This document shows positions 54,784 to 63,548 of a stretch of 64,000 nucleotides of DNA, piece by piece. The notes under the pieces were generated by a model. It was given only the letters and a program-made list of their open reading frames with translations. It made no database searches and had not been told where the DNA came from. Origin of the DNA: an uncultured Clostridia bacterium (lineage in GTDB: Bacteria; Bacillota; Clostridia; Oscillospirales; Acutalibacteraceae); assembly GCA_945787805.1 (NCBI GenBank), contig CALZID010000001.1:1-64000 (forward strand). Reading direction: 5' to 3'. Position 1 is the first letter of the stretch. The number at the start of each line of letters is the position of its first letter. A program made the position numbers and the translations under genes.

Positions 54784-56602
54784 TTTCATACACCCCGCTT
54801 TCACCTTTATAGCTTGATGCCTGTAATGAGAACATTTTGCTGTATTCTCCGTTCTGCGACATAAGTTCCTGATGACTTCCCGACTCTAAAACAGTACCGT
54901 CACCGAGAACATAGATTCTGTCAGAAAGCACAGCGCTTGAAAGTCTGTGCGAAATATAAATGACAGTTTTATTCTTCGTGACTTCAATCAGGTTTTCATA
55001 CATTTTATATTCAGCAATGGGGTCAAGTGCAGAGCTGGGCTCGTCGAGAATTGCAATTTGAAAATCCCTTGCAAAAAGACGGGCGGCAGAAACTTTTTGA
55101 TTTTCTCCGCCTGAAAGACCGGCGCCGTCAATTTCAAATTCACGGGTAAGCACCGTGTCAGCACCCTTTGGCAATCTTGAAACTTTTTCCCATACGCCGC
55201 TTTGTTTGAGTGCTCTTTCTGCTATTTCCTTTTCGTTATCATCACATTCGTGGCATATAATATTTTCATTAACCGAAACTGCAAAGTTCTTGTAATCCTG
55301 AAAAACTGTTGCAAATGCACTACGAAGCGAAGCAACATTATACTCTTTGACATTTATACCGTTATAGAGTATTTCACCTTCATCTGCATCATAAAAACGC
55401 AGGATGAGTTTTACAAGGGTTGATTTACCCGCACCGTTTACACCCACAATGGCAATTGTTTCGCCTTTGTTTATTTTAAACGATACATCTTTTAAAATAA
55501 CTTTTGTTGTGTCGGGGTATTTAAACGATACATTTTTAAATTCAAGACTCCTGAATTCTTCTGCCATTCTTTTGCCATCCGTAATTTTTGGCTCATAGTC
55601 AAAGAAATCACGAAGATTTTGAAAGAAAAGCGCCATTTGTGAAAGCTCATCAAAGCCTTCCGCAATACTCATTGTTGAATCACGGACAGAGTTAATTGAA
55701 GAAAGCACAACCGAAAATGAAGATATTGAAAGTGACTTTGTGAATATGAACTGATAGCCCGCAAGTGCATAAGTGCCGATAATGGGAATAAAATCACTGA
55801 ACAGCGAGCTCACCATACTGTAAATAAAAAGTTTTATGCCGTACTTTTTAAGTATGACAATATTACCGTCAATAGCAGCCTTGAATCTCTTGATAAGAAC
55901 AGCAAAAATATTAGAAGTTCTCATATCCTTTGAAAAGTCTTTTAAGAACATTGTGCGTTGAATATATGCTTTAATTCTGTTGTTCTTTGTCATTTCAAGG
56001 TCACGCTTATAAACTGCTTTGCTCTTGTAAATTTCAATAACAAAAACCAAAGTTACGGGCAATAAGAATAATAAATACACAGGGTTTATAACCGTAACGG
56101 TTGTAACAACACAAATAAGTGCCAAAATACCGCCGATAATTGCCGCAACATCCCAGCAAATCAGGTCATAATAGCTTGACGAAAGCACCAGCGTTGCTCG
56201 TTGATATTTGTTGTAAAACTCAGGATTTTCATAACAACTGACATCAAGACTTGCGGCTTTTTCAAATATCTTATTATTGAGTTTTTTTAATACAATCTTG
56301 GTAGATACAAGTCTTTGTCTTTCTGCATAGGCAGAAATAACTTTGACGGTAAAATATATACCGAAAAACAACAGAAGCGACGAGAAAAATTTCCCGAAAG
56401 TAGCGTCTTCGTCAATTATGCTCAAAAGCACTTTTAAAAATAAAATGTTTTGAACATACATTGACAGAACCTTGTTTGAAATTTCAGTGACAAAATAGCC
56501 GATTAAAAGCTTTTTGTCGGCTTCCCAAACAAGCTTTAATGCATACACAGCATTTTTGAAAATAGGAACCTTAACAGGTTCGTGAAGTTTAATCCATCTC
56601 AT
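54776..56602 (-). CDS. ABC exporter half-transporter, first subunit
   Basis: A 608-residue half-transporter with a six-helix membrane domain and an ATPase domain: Walker A GVNGAGKST, signature LSGGENQK, Walker B IAILDEPSSALD, H-loop YISHRLSS. Both subunits keep consensus ATPase residues, so neither site is clearly degenerate. AAAAGGAG precedes the ATG. The start overlaps a 29-codon upstream micro-ORF by four bases and follows an intrinsic terminator, which suggests attenuation control. Confidence 0.87.
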   Translation of the reverse strand: MRWIKLHEPVKVPIFKNAVYALKLVWEADKKLLIGYFVTEISNKVLSMYVQNILFLKVLLSIIDEDATFGKFFSSLLLFFGIYFTVKVISAYAERQRLVSTKIVLKKLNNKIFEKAASLDVSCYENPEFYNKYQRATLVLSSSYYDLICWDVAAIIGGILALICVVTTVTVINPVYLLFLLPVTLVFVIEIYKSKAVYKRDLEMTKNNRIKAYIQRTMFLKDFSKDMRTSNIFAVLIKRFKAAIDGNIVILKKYGIKLFIYSMVSSLFSDFIPIIGTYALAGYQFIFTKSLSISSFSVVLSSINSVRDSTMSIAEGFDELSQMALFFQNLRDFFDYEPKITDGKRMAEEFRSLEFKNVSFKYPDTTKVILKDVSFKINKGETIAIVGVNGAGKSTLVKLILRFYDADEGEILYNGINVKEYNVASLRSAFATVFQDYKNFAVSVNENIICHECDDNEKEIAERALKQSGVWEKVSRLPKGADTVLTREFEIDGAGLSGGENQKVSAARLFARDFQIAILDEPSSALDPIAEYKMYENLIEVTKNKTVIYISHRLSSAVLSDRIYVLGDGTVLESGSHQELMSQNGEYSKMFSLQASSYKGESGVYENV

Positions 56603-56688
56603 AGTTTTCTCCTTTTAAAAACAAAAAAACCGTAAGCATTCTGCTCACGGTGACGAAAATACAAATATCCGATAATGATAAAAATCAT
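56599..56688 (-). CDS. Second leader micro-ORF (29 codons) ahead of the ABC exporter
   Basis: It starts at an ATG overlapping the stop of the first micro-ORF (ATGA) and ends in TGA overlapping the exporter ATG. Its hydrophobic start (MIFIIIGYLYF) becomes basic at the end (FKRRKL). The terminator hairpin lies inside codons 13-22, so translating ribosomes would disrupt it. Its role is probably regulatory; the peptide may have no function of its own. Confidence 0.5.
   Translation of the reverse strand: MIFIIIGYLYFRHREQNAYGFFVFKRRKL
56623..56650 (-). terminator. Intrinsic terminator in the ABC-exporter leader (attenuator)
   Basis: On the minus strand CCGTGAGCA-GAA-TGCTTACGG is a 9-bp stem with one mismatch-type pair and a 3-base loop, followed by seven T. 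It lies 20 bases before the exporter start codon and after the promoter, so it must be read through for expression. Confidence 0.85.
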
Positions 56689-56771
56689 TCGCAAGAAAAG
56701 GATTTGCATTGCAAAGTGAGGCAGGGCTTTATTATTCTGTTTGGACGGTTTGAAAAGTAATATCTTGGCAT
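56685..56771 (-). CDS. First leader micro-ORF (28 codons) ahead of the ABC exporter
   Basis: It begins at the ATG at 56771 with a perfect AGGAGG site 9 bases ahead (56781-56786), the strongest ribosome site in this operon. The peptide begins MPRYYFSNRPNR and ends with CKSFSCE. It overlaps the second micro-ORF by four bases. The strong site in front of so short a frame points to a regulatory leader peptide like BmrB of Bacillus subtilis, though the sequences differ. Confidence 0.6.
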   Translation of the reverse strand: MPRYYFSNRPNRIIKPCLTLQCKSFSCE

Positions 56772-56818
56772 AAATTTCTGCCTCCTTTCTGATATATTAA
56801 ATGTGAGTAACTTTTTAA

Positions 56819-56847
56819 AGAATATCACAAGAAAAAAATAATGTCAA
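56819..56847 (-). promoter_or_regulatory. Promoter of the ABC-exporter operon
   Basis: Minus-strand TTGACA, 17-base spacer, TATTCT with an upstream TG (extended -10). It gives a leader of roughly 210 nt that contains both micro-ORFs and the terminator. Confidence 0.72.
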
Positions 56848-56916
56848 TAATTGGAAAAGAAAAAATATAAAAAAATTTGTTTATAAAAATAAGAATGTTG
56901 ATATATGAAAATTTTG

Positions 56917-56945
56917 TTGAATGTATAATTCTTTTATGTTAGAAT
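56917..56945 (+). promoter_or_regulatory. Promoter of the MFS transporter gene
   Basis: TTGAAT, 17-base spacer, TAGAAT, 25 bases ahead of the start codon; the transcript has a very short leader. Confidence 0.6.
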
Positions 56946-56970
56946 AACTTAAAATCAGAGAGGTGTTAAA

Positions 56971-58137
56971 ATGACTTTTCTTTTAGTTGTAATCTATATT
57001 GTTTTTGTTTCTCTGGGACTTCCCGATTCCTTATTCGGCGTGGCATGGCCTGTGGTGCATAAAGAATTTGCAATAGCAGAAAATTTTGCTTCTTTTTATA
57101 GCATAATAACAGGCGTATGCACAGGCGGCGTCAGTTTTATTGCAGGTAAGCTTTTGCGAAAATTCGGCACAGGCCGAGTAACATTCTTTTCAACACTTTT
57201 AACCGCAATTGGAATTATAATAATGAGCTTTGCTCCCAATATTGTTGTTATGATGATTGGTGCAGTAATATTGGGCTACGGTGCCGGTGTAATTGATACA
57301 GGTCTTAACAATTTTGTTTCTCTTCATTATGAAGCAAGACACATGAACTGGCTTCACGCTTGTTGGGGCGTGGGTGTAACCGTAAGTCCCTTGATAATGT
57401 CAGCATTTTTAAGTGACGAAATCGGCTCTTGGCGTTACGGATACAGAGCAGTCGCTCTTTTGCAAGCATCAATTGCAATGATTGTGCTTTTCTCTCTGAA
57501 AAAATGGATTTCTGTTGAAAAAACAAAAACACATGCAGAAGAAATTCATGAAAATAATAATAGAACATTTGCAGAAATTCTTAAAACAAAAGGTATCATA
57601 ACAAGTATTCTGTCACTAGGTTTATATTGCGGAATGGAGTTCTTAGTGGGTACTTGGGGCGCAAGTTATCTCGTCAATGTATTTGCAATTCATCCCGACG
57701 AAGCAGCAAAATGGGTTTCACTATACTTTGGCGGAATTATGGTAGGCAGAATTATTTCAGGCTTTATTTCAATGAAAGCTTCCGATAACACAATGATAAG
57801 AATGGGTGTAATAGTATCATGTATAGGAATGATTATCTTAGTTCTTCCGATAGGTAATATATCACATATAGGATTATTGCTCATCGGTATGGGCTTTGGA
57901 CCTATTTTTCCTTGTGTACTTCACAGCGTACCCGCAAGATTTGGTGCAGAATACTCTGCTGATATTACAGGCTACCACATGGGCGGTGCTTACGGAATAG
58001 GGTTTGCAATTCAACTTATCTTTGGATTTGTTGCAACAGGCACAACCTTTAAAATAACAGGCTTTGTGTTATTGTTGCTCTGTATTGGCTTATTCCTTGC
58101 AAATGAAATTACAATAAAAAAACTTAAAAATAAATAA
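56971..58137 (+). CDS. MFS transporter
   Basis: A 388-residue major facilitator with twelve hydrophobic segments. The first helix (VSLGLPDSLFGVAWP) and the GAGVIDTGLNNF segment in helix 4 resemble the FucP-like sugar-transporter branch and related uncharacterised members. AGAGGTG precedes the ATG. It lies 44 bases before the bile-salt-hydrolase-type gene, with no terminator between, so the two are likely co-transcribed. The substrate could be a sugar or a bile-acid-related compound; unproven. Confidence 0.8.
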   Translation: MTFLLVVIYIVFVSLGLPDSLFGVAWPVVHKEFAIAENFASFYSIITGVCTGGVSFIAGKLLRKFGTGRVTFFSTLLTAIGIIIMSFAPNIVVMMIGAVILGYGAGVIDTGLNNFVSLHYEARHMNWLHACWGVGVTVSPLIMSAFLSDEIGSWRYGYRAVALLQASIAMIVLFSLKKWISVEKTKTHAEEIHENNNRTFAEILKTKGIITSILSLGLYCGMEFLVGTWGASYLVNVFAIHPDEAAKWVSLYFGGIMVGRIISGFISMKASDNTMIRMGVIVSCIGMIILVLPIGNISHIGLLLIGMGFGPIFPCVLHSVPARFGAEYSADITGYHMGGAYGIGFAIQLIFGFVATGTTFKITGFVLLLLCIGLFLANEITIKKLKNK

Positions 58138-58180
58138 AACATACACCGATACACATAATATAACGAAAGGATTTGATATT

Positions 58181-59152
58181 ATGTGTACCTCTGTTTCATA
58201 CAGAACAAAAGACCATTATTTCGGCAGAACTCTTGACCTTGAATATTCTTATGAAGAAAGAATAGTGATAACCCCAAGGAATTTTACTTTTAGCTTCAAA
58301 AATGTTGATGAAATTAAAAATCACTACGGGATAATCGGAATGGCAACAGTGGTTGATGATTATCCGTTATATTACGATGCGGTAAATGAAAAAGGACTTG
58401 CCGTTGCAGGACTCAGGTTTCCCGATTATTGCATATATTATGACAGTAAAGCAGACAAAAACAATATAGCGTCATTTGAATTCATTCCATATATTTTGTC
58501 ACAGTGCGGTAATGTGAACGAAGCGAAAGAGCTGTTAGACAATATGAATATTACAAATGATGATTTCAGCGCCGATTTAAAGACTGCACCCCTTCATTGG
58601 ATGCTTTCGGATAAGGAACAGTCAATAACGGTTGAAAGCACAAAAGACGGATTAACCGTGCTCTATAATCCCGTTGATATTCTAACCAACAGTCCGCCTT
58701 TTCCGATACAGATGTTTAACCTAAATAATTATATGAGTCTTTCTACTACCGAGCCGCAAACTCATTTTTGCGACAACCTTAATCTTTGCAATTACAGCAG
58801 GGGGATGGGCGCTTTGGGACTTCCCGGGGATATGTCATCACAATCAAGATTTGTCCGAGGTGCGTTTATAAGACTCAATTCTGTAACGGGTGAAAGTGAA
58901 AAAGAAAGTGTAAGCCAGTTCTTCCACATTCTCGACTCCGTTTCTCAACCCCGCGGATGCGTCAAGGTGCAAGATGAATTTGTGAAAACGATTTATTCTT
59001 CTTGTTGCAATACAAATAAAGGAATTTATTATTACACAACTTATGGCAACCGAAGAATTTCAGCGGTTAATATGAATAACGAAAACCTTGACAACAATAG
59101 TCTTATTATGTATAATCTTGAAACAGAAGAGAGTATTCTCGAACAAAATTAG
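58181..59152 (+). CDS. Choloylglycine hydrolase family protein (bile salt hydrolase type)
   Basis: A 323-residue Ntn-hydrolase. After removal of Met1, Cys2 becomes the nucleophile (MCTSVSY). The conserved Arg and Asp follow in FGRTLDLEYSYEE, the NEKGLAVAGLRF segment contains an Asn of the oxyanion region, and Arg in SSQSRFVRGAF corresponds to the last active-site residue. The group includes bile salt hydrolases, which deconjugate taurine and glycine bile acids in the gut, and penicillin V acylases. The overall pattern is nearer to bile salt hydrolase. GAAAGGAT precedes the ATG. Confidence 0.87.
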   Translation: MCTSVSYRTKDHYFGRTLDLEYSYEERIVITPRNFTFSFKNVDEIKNHYGIIGMATVVDDYPLYYDAVNEKGLAVAGLRFPDYCIYYDSKADKNNIASFEFIPYILSQCGNVNEAKELLDNMNITNDDFSADLKTAPLHWMLSDKEQSITVESTKDGLTVLYNPVDILTNSPPFPIQMFNLNNYMSLSTTEPQTHFCDNLNLCNYSRGMGALGLPGDMSSQSRFVRGAFIRLNSVTGESEKESVSQFFHILDSVSQPRGCVKVQDEFVKTIYSSCCNTNKGIYYYTTYGNRRISAVNMNNENLDNNSLIMYNLETEESILEQN

Positions 59153-59188
59153 ATATATAACTGCCGCCGAGCAGTGCGAATTTCAGCG

Positions 59189-59241
59189 TTCGGTTGATAT
59201 GTCATCAGGTTTTTAGAATACATATCAACCGAATGTTTTTT
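59189..59241 (+). terminator. Terminator after the bile-salt-hydrolase-type gene
   Basis: A perfect 14-bp stem (TTCGGTTGATATGT and complement), 17-base loop, then seven T. Confidence 0.88.
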
Positions 59242-59350
59242 GTTATTTATGGTAACTACTTATTATTATCAAAATCTGAATACAGTTTTCGGTGTGACTT
59301 CATAATAAGCTGCTAATCGGTCGAAAAGAAAAAACAAAGAAAGAATATGT

Positions 59351-59384
59351 AAAAAAACAGCCTTTGCGGAGAGCATTGGCTGTT
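59351..59384 (-). terminator. Terminator of the lipoprotein gene
   Basis: On the minus strand AACAGCC pairs with GGCTGTT, followed by a T run, directly downstream of the lipoprotein gene. Confidence 0.78.
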
Positions 59385-59389
59385 CTTTC

Positions 59390-59695
59390 TCAGCGAAGAG
59401 CGTTACCCACGCCGTTTGCAAGGTCTTCGGCAGCATTGCCTACACCTCGGCCGACATCGCCGACGGCGTCGCCCACATCACTGACAGCGTTGCCGACTCC
59501 GTTGCCGATATCGCTTACACCTTCACCGACTTTATTTGTTGTGTTAGTAGTGTTTGCGGTATTTGTTGTACTGTTGTTAGTTGTACTTGTAGAATTGTTT
59601 TCTGTTACTTTACCGTCATCCATTTTTCCGCAACCTACAAGGAATAAGCAGATGAGTGCGGTAATAGCAACCATAACAGCAGTAATTTTTTTCAT
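59390..59695 (-). CDS. Small lipoprotein with Asn/Thr linker and GVGN/VGD repeats
   Basis: A 101-residue predicted lipoprotein. The signal peptide ends in a lipobox (LVGC, Cys22), so it should be anchored to the outer face of the membrane. A low-complexity Asn/Thr/Ser stretch (33-55) is followed by degenerate heptad-like repeats of V-G-x-x-V and D-x-G-x-x-V-G-x type (56-101), likely an amphipathic helix. I do not recognise a family. A GGAGG-type site precedes the ATG. It is followed by its own terminator and lies just downstream of ypeB, possibly sporulation-linked. Confidence 0.75.
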   Translation of the reverse strand: MKKITAVMVAITALICLFLVGCGKMDDGKVTENNSTSTTNNSTTNTANTTNTTNKVGEGVSDIGNGVGNAVSDVGDAVGDVGRGVGNAAEDLANGVGNALR

Positions 59696-59752
59696 TTTGT
59701 TACCTCCTTAAATCGTGGTGTTAATATTATCTGCAATTAACAGTGTATTATT

Positions 59753-61090
59753 CTATTTTGTTAATACACCGTTATCGCTGTAAAGCAAAATCAACATATT
59801 GTCCTCCTGACCTGTTATGCAATCAATATATATTAACAGTTCTTGTCCTTTTTGAGTTTTGCAATGAATTTCATAACAGTATTGCTCGGTTTTCCACTCT
59901 GTGGGAATAACACAAACTCTTGTGTCAATTATAGTCAGTTCATTATTTATTTTTGATTTTGCATCATTAAGACTTAATTTAAACTCCGGTGAATTTCTTA
60001 CGGTGTGATTGGAAACATATCCTGTTGCATCAAAGGATAAAACTTTTCCGTTTTCAAGGCTTATACTGACCTTTATTAAATCCGGGTATAATATAATACT
60101 GTCTTGTATTGCCGAAAAATTGATGGTACAAATACCGTCATCTGTAAAATAGTAACTCTCTTTTAAGCTTGTATAACCTATTTTTTTTAAATAACTCAGA
60201 GCGTTTTTTAAAGCGTCTTCATAGCTGTAGCTTGTTTCCCCGACAAATTCCGAGCTGAGCATATAAAGCGGTTTTCCGCCTTTTCGGGTTATTGCCACTG
60301 TGCAATTGTCACTTTGATAAACAAAACAGGGGATATTACCGTTCTCTTCGTATGCGAATTTTAAATTTGTATCTGTGCATATTTGTTTCGCAATTTCAAG
60401 TCCTTTGTCCCTTGAAATTTTTTCAAGTCCTTTTATGAATTTAGCTTCGCCTTGCTCAATGTGGTCGGAGAAAGGTCCGTCATAGATGAGCGACGGCAAA
60501 TCCGAAATAGATTGCTCAACATCGTCAAGCTCACCGTTAATTGTTTGAACATCATTGGTTTTAGATAATGTGGATTTTGTGCTTTCAAAGGTGAAATTGC
60601 CGTTTTCGAGCTCAATACACATATTTTTAATCTGTTCGTTTAAAGAGCTGCAATATTCATACAACTTTTTCAGTTGGTTTCTCTCGTCGGCGGTCAATTC
60701 TTCACCGCTGGCGCTTTTCCTTTGTAAAGACATTACAAATTCACCGATTTGTGACAAAAATTTATATGTGTTGTTCAGCGATGAGTCTCCCGTGGGCAAC
60801 ATTGACAAACTGTTTTTTGCGCTTGTAGATTCTCTCCACATTTCGGTTGAAAGACGGGAAAGCATGGCCGGTGTATTTGCATATATTGTTTTTTCTAAAT
60901 TTGTTGCAATATTATTTAAACATTCGTCCAAAGAAATCAACGCCATTTGTCGTGTAACAGTTGCTTCTCGCTCATACTTATTTGCTTTAACTGTTTGTAC
61001 TATACTGAATATTCCAAGCACTAAAATTACGGCAGACAAATACAGAACAATTCTGGCTTTTGCACGGTTAGATAAAGGTTTTTTATCCAT
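59753..61090 (-). CDS. ypeB: Germination protein YpeB
   Basis: A 445-residue protein with an N-terminal transmembrane helix (about 12-35), a long helical region and PepSY/YpeB repeats in the C-terminal half. In Bacillus, YpeB is deposited in the spore and is needed to keep the cortex-lytic enzyme SleB stable. The gene usually follows sleB; no sleB is next to it here. The ATG at 61090 is chosen because GGAGTG lies 6 bases ahead; a GTG at 61099 overlaps that site. Confidence 0.85.
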   Translation of the reverse strand: MDKKPLSNRAKARIVLYLSAVILVLGIFSIVQTVKANKYEREATVTRQMALISLDECLNNIATNLEKTIYANTPAMLSRLSTEMWRESTSAKNSLSMLPTGDSSLNNTYKFLSQIGEFVMSLQRKSASGEELTADERNQLKKLYEYCSSLNEQIKNMCIELENGNFTFESTKSTLSKTNDVQTINGELDDVEQSISDLPSLIYDGPFSDHIEQGEAKFIKGLEKISRDKGLEIAKQICTDTNLKFAYEENGNIPCFVYQSDNCTVAITRKGGKPLYMLSSEFVGETSYSYEDALKNALSYLKKIGYTSLKESYYFTDDGICTINFSAIQDSIILYPDLIKVSISLENGKVLSFDATGYVSNHTVRNSPEFKLSLNDAKSKINNELTIIDTRVCVIPTEWKTEQYCYEIHCKTQKGQELLIYIDCITGQEDNMLILLYSDNGVLTK

Positions 61091-61169
61091 AAATTGCACT
61101 CCTTTTGATATTTAGTGTTAATGTTTACAAAAAATTCAAAAATATACCCTAAAAATTGCGATTTTTTAT

Positions 61170-61198
61170 TTGCCAAATAAGTGTTTTTGTAGTATACT
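61170..61198 (+). promoter_or_regulatory. Promoter of the cysteine desulfurase-thiI operon
   Basis: TTGCCA, 17-base spacer, TATACT, 38 bases before the GTG start. Confidence 0.6.
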
Positions 61199-61236
61199 AT
61201 ATCTTGATTTATTATGCAGAATGGGAGAGAAGTGCC

Positions 61237-62364
61237 GTGAATGTTTATCTTGACAACAGTGCAACAACAAAGCCCTGTGAATCGGCAGTAAAAAAAGTTA
61301 TAGAAATGTGCACTGAAAACTTTGGCAATCCGTCTTCTCTTCATCTGTGCGGATATAACGCAAAAAAGGAGCTTGACGACGCAAGACGCACTTTGGCGTC
61401 GGCTTTATCCTGTTCGGAAAATGAAGTTTATTTTACTTCAAGCGGAACAATTGCAAACAATACAGCGATACTCGGAACTGTCAGAACAAAAAAAAGAGAA
61501 GGCAAAAAAATCATTACAACCTTGCTTGAACATCCAAGTGTGTTAAAGCATTTTGAGATGCTTTGTGAACAAGGGTTTGAAACGGTTTTTTTAAAGCCCG
61601 ACAGTAAGGGGAAAATCAGTCTTGAAGAACTCTCAAATGCGGTGGACGAAAGCACCGTGCTTGTGAGCGTTATGGCAGTTAATAACGAGGTCGGCTCAAT
61701 TCAGGATATTACAAAAATCAAAGGTATAATTAAATCAAAAAATTCAAAAGCATATTATCATTGCGACGCTGTTCAAGCGTTTGGAAAAATCCCGTTAAAA
61801 CCTAAAAAAATGGGCATTGACCTAATGAGTATGAGCGCTCATAAAATTCACGGTATAAAAGGAGCCGGTGCTTTATTTGTGAACAGCTCTTCACGGCTTT
61901 TACCGAGCATTGTGGGCGGCGGTCAGGAAAACGGACTTGTATCGGGCACAGAGCCTATGCCGGCAATATGCGCTTTTGCAGCAGCGGTTAAGGATATTGG
62001 GAATATCGAAAAAAACTTAGATTATGTTTCCGCCGTTAAAAATCATTTTATTGAAAAAATAAAATCGGTTGACGGCATATATATAAATTCAACCGATGAC
62101 AGCTTGCCGTATATAATCAATATTTCGGTTGAAGGCGTACCGTCACAGGTTATGCTCAACTCTCTCTCATCAATGGGAATTTATGTTTCTGCGGGCTCCG
62201 CTTGTGCCAAAGGGCACAGAAGCGAAGTGTTGACATCAATGGGTGTTTCACCGAAACTTATTGACAGTGCAATCAGAATAAGTTTGGCAAAAACTACCAC
62301 GGAAAATGATATGAATTTATTGTATAATGGAATAGTTGATACAATAAACAGAGTCAGGAGATAA
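61237..62364 (+). CDS. Cysteine desulfurase (NifS/IscS family)
   Basis: A 375-residue PLP enzyme that takes sulfur from cysteine and passes it on as a persulfide. It opens with VYLDNSATTKP; the PLP lysine is in MSAHKIHGIKG (near residue 205) and the active cysteine in SAGSACAKGHRSE (near residue 325). Its position two bases before thiI suggests it is the dedicated sulfur donor for 4-thiouridine in tRNA. It starts at a GTG at 61237 with GGGAGAGAAG ahead; the ATG at 61156 would add an unrelated hydrophobic segment. Confidence 0.92.
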   Translation: MNVYLDNSATTKPCESAVKKVIEMCTENFGNPSSLHLCGYNAKKELDDARRTLASALSCSENEVYFTSSGTIANNTAILGTVRTKKREGKKIITTLLEHPSVLKHFEMLCEQGFETVFLKPDSKGKISLEELSNAVDESTVLVSVMAVNNEVGSIQDITKIKGIIKSKNSKAYYHCDAVQAFGKIPLKPKKMGIDLMSMSAHKIHGIKGAGALFVNSSSRLLPSIVGGGQENGLVSGTEPMPAICAFAAAVKDIGNIEKNLDYVSAVKNHFIEKIKSVDGIYINSTDDSLPYIINISVEGVPSQVMLNSLSSMGIYVSAGSACAKGHRSEVLTSMGVSPKLIDSAIRISLAKTTTENDMNLLYNGIVDTINRVRR

Positions 62365-62366
62365 AA

Positions 62367-63539
62367 ATGAAAGAAATTATACTCATAAAAAACGGCGAAT
62401 TGGCGCTTAAAGGCTTAAACCGTTCTACTTTTGAAGATATTCTCATTAAAAATATCAGAAAGAGAATAAAACCTTTGGGCGATTTTGAATACAGAAAAGA
62501 ACAGTCAACAGTATCGGTGGTGCCTATGGACGATTATGTTGATATGGACGAAGTAAGCGACAGAATCAGTCGGGTTTTCGGTATTGCCGCATTTTCAAGA
62601 GCGTTGCAAGTGGAAAAAGATATTGATGTGATTTTAGAGCAAGCGCCGATTTATCTTGCCGAGCAGTTAAGAAATGCAAGGACATTTAAAGTCGAAGGCA
62701 AACGCTCCGATAAGAAATTCCCGCTTAAATCACCTGAGCTTTCCGCAGAAGTGGGCGGCGCAATTCTATCAAAATTTCCGCACTTAAAAGTTGATGTGAG
62801 AAATCCCGATATTCTTGTAACTATAGAAATCCGTGAAAAATTTGCATTTATTCGTGGCAATCAAACAAAGGGTGCAGGCGGAATGCCGACGGGTTCAGCG
62901 GGTAAATCCGCAATTCTTATTTCAGGCGGAATTGACAGTCCCGTTGCAGCATATATGATGGCAAAGCGTGGCTTAGTGCTTAATGCAATTCATTTTGCTT
63001 CCCCACCGTATACTTCACCTCAGGCGGAAGAAAAGGTGCATAATCTTCTTCGCAAGGTTTCGAGATACAGCGGCAATATAACTCTTTTTACAGTCGGTTT
63101 TACGGAAATTCAAGAGGCAATCAGAGATAATTGCCCCGAAGAACTGTTTACGCTTGTAATGAGAAGATTTATGATGCGAATTTCACAAAGAATTGCCGAT
63201 AAAGAAGACTGCAAAGCCCTTATAACCGGCGAAAGCTTAGGTCAGGTTGCCAGTCAAACACTTAATGCTTTAGCTTGTACGGATGCGGTAGTTTCAATGC
63301 CCGTTTTCAGACCTGTTATCGGTCTTGATAAAGAAGAAATTATCAAAATTTCACGGCAGATTGATACTTTTGATATTTCGATTGAGCCTTTTGAAGACTG
63401 TTGTACAGTGTTTACACCTAAGCATCCGAAAACAAGACCGCAAATTTCTGTTTTAGAACAGGCGGAAGAGTCCCTTGATGTTGACGGACTTATTGACAGA
63501 GCACTTGAAAATACAAAAATCCAAAACATTTGCTTTTAA
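62367..63539 (+). CDS. thiI: tRNA 4-thiouridine synthase ThiI
   Basis: A 390-residue enzyme that adenylates and thiolates U8 of tRNA. An N-terminal ferredoxin-like and THUMP region (1-165) is followed by the PP-loop domain with ISGGIDSPVAAYMMAKRG near residue 185. It lacks the C-terminal rhodanese domain of the E. coli protein, as is usual in Firmicutes, where a partner cysteine desulfurase acts directly. AGGAGAT precedes the ATG. Confidence 0.93.
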   Translation: MKEIILIKNGELALKGLNRSTFEDILIKNIRKRIKPLGDFEYRKEQSTVSVVPMDDYVDMDEVSDRISRVFGIAAFSRALQVEKDIDVILEQAPIYLAEQLRNARTFKVEGKRSDKKFPLKSPELSAEVGGAILSKFPHLKVDVRNPDILVTIEIREKFAFIRGNQTKGAGGMPTGSAGKSAILISGGIDSPVAAYMMAKRGLVLNAIHFASPPYTSPQAEEKVHNLLRKVSRYSGNITLFTVGFTEIQEAIRDNCPEELFTLVMRRFMMRISQRIADKEDCKALITGESLGQVASQTLNALACTDAVVSMPVFRPVIGLDKEEIIKISRQIDTFDISIEPFEDCCTVFTPKHPKTRPQISVLEQAEESLDVDGLIDRALENTKIQNICF

Positions 63540-63548
63540 GGTGAAATA

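Noticed and set aside
59390..59695. Repeated DNA in the lipoprotein gene as a tandem-repeat locus or phase-variable switch
   Set aside because: The repeats are degenerate at DNA level and follow the protein heptad-like pattern; simple coding repetition explains them.
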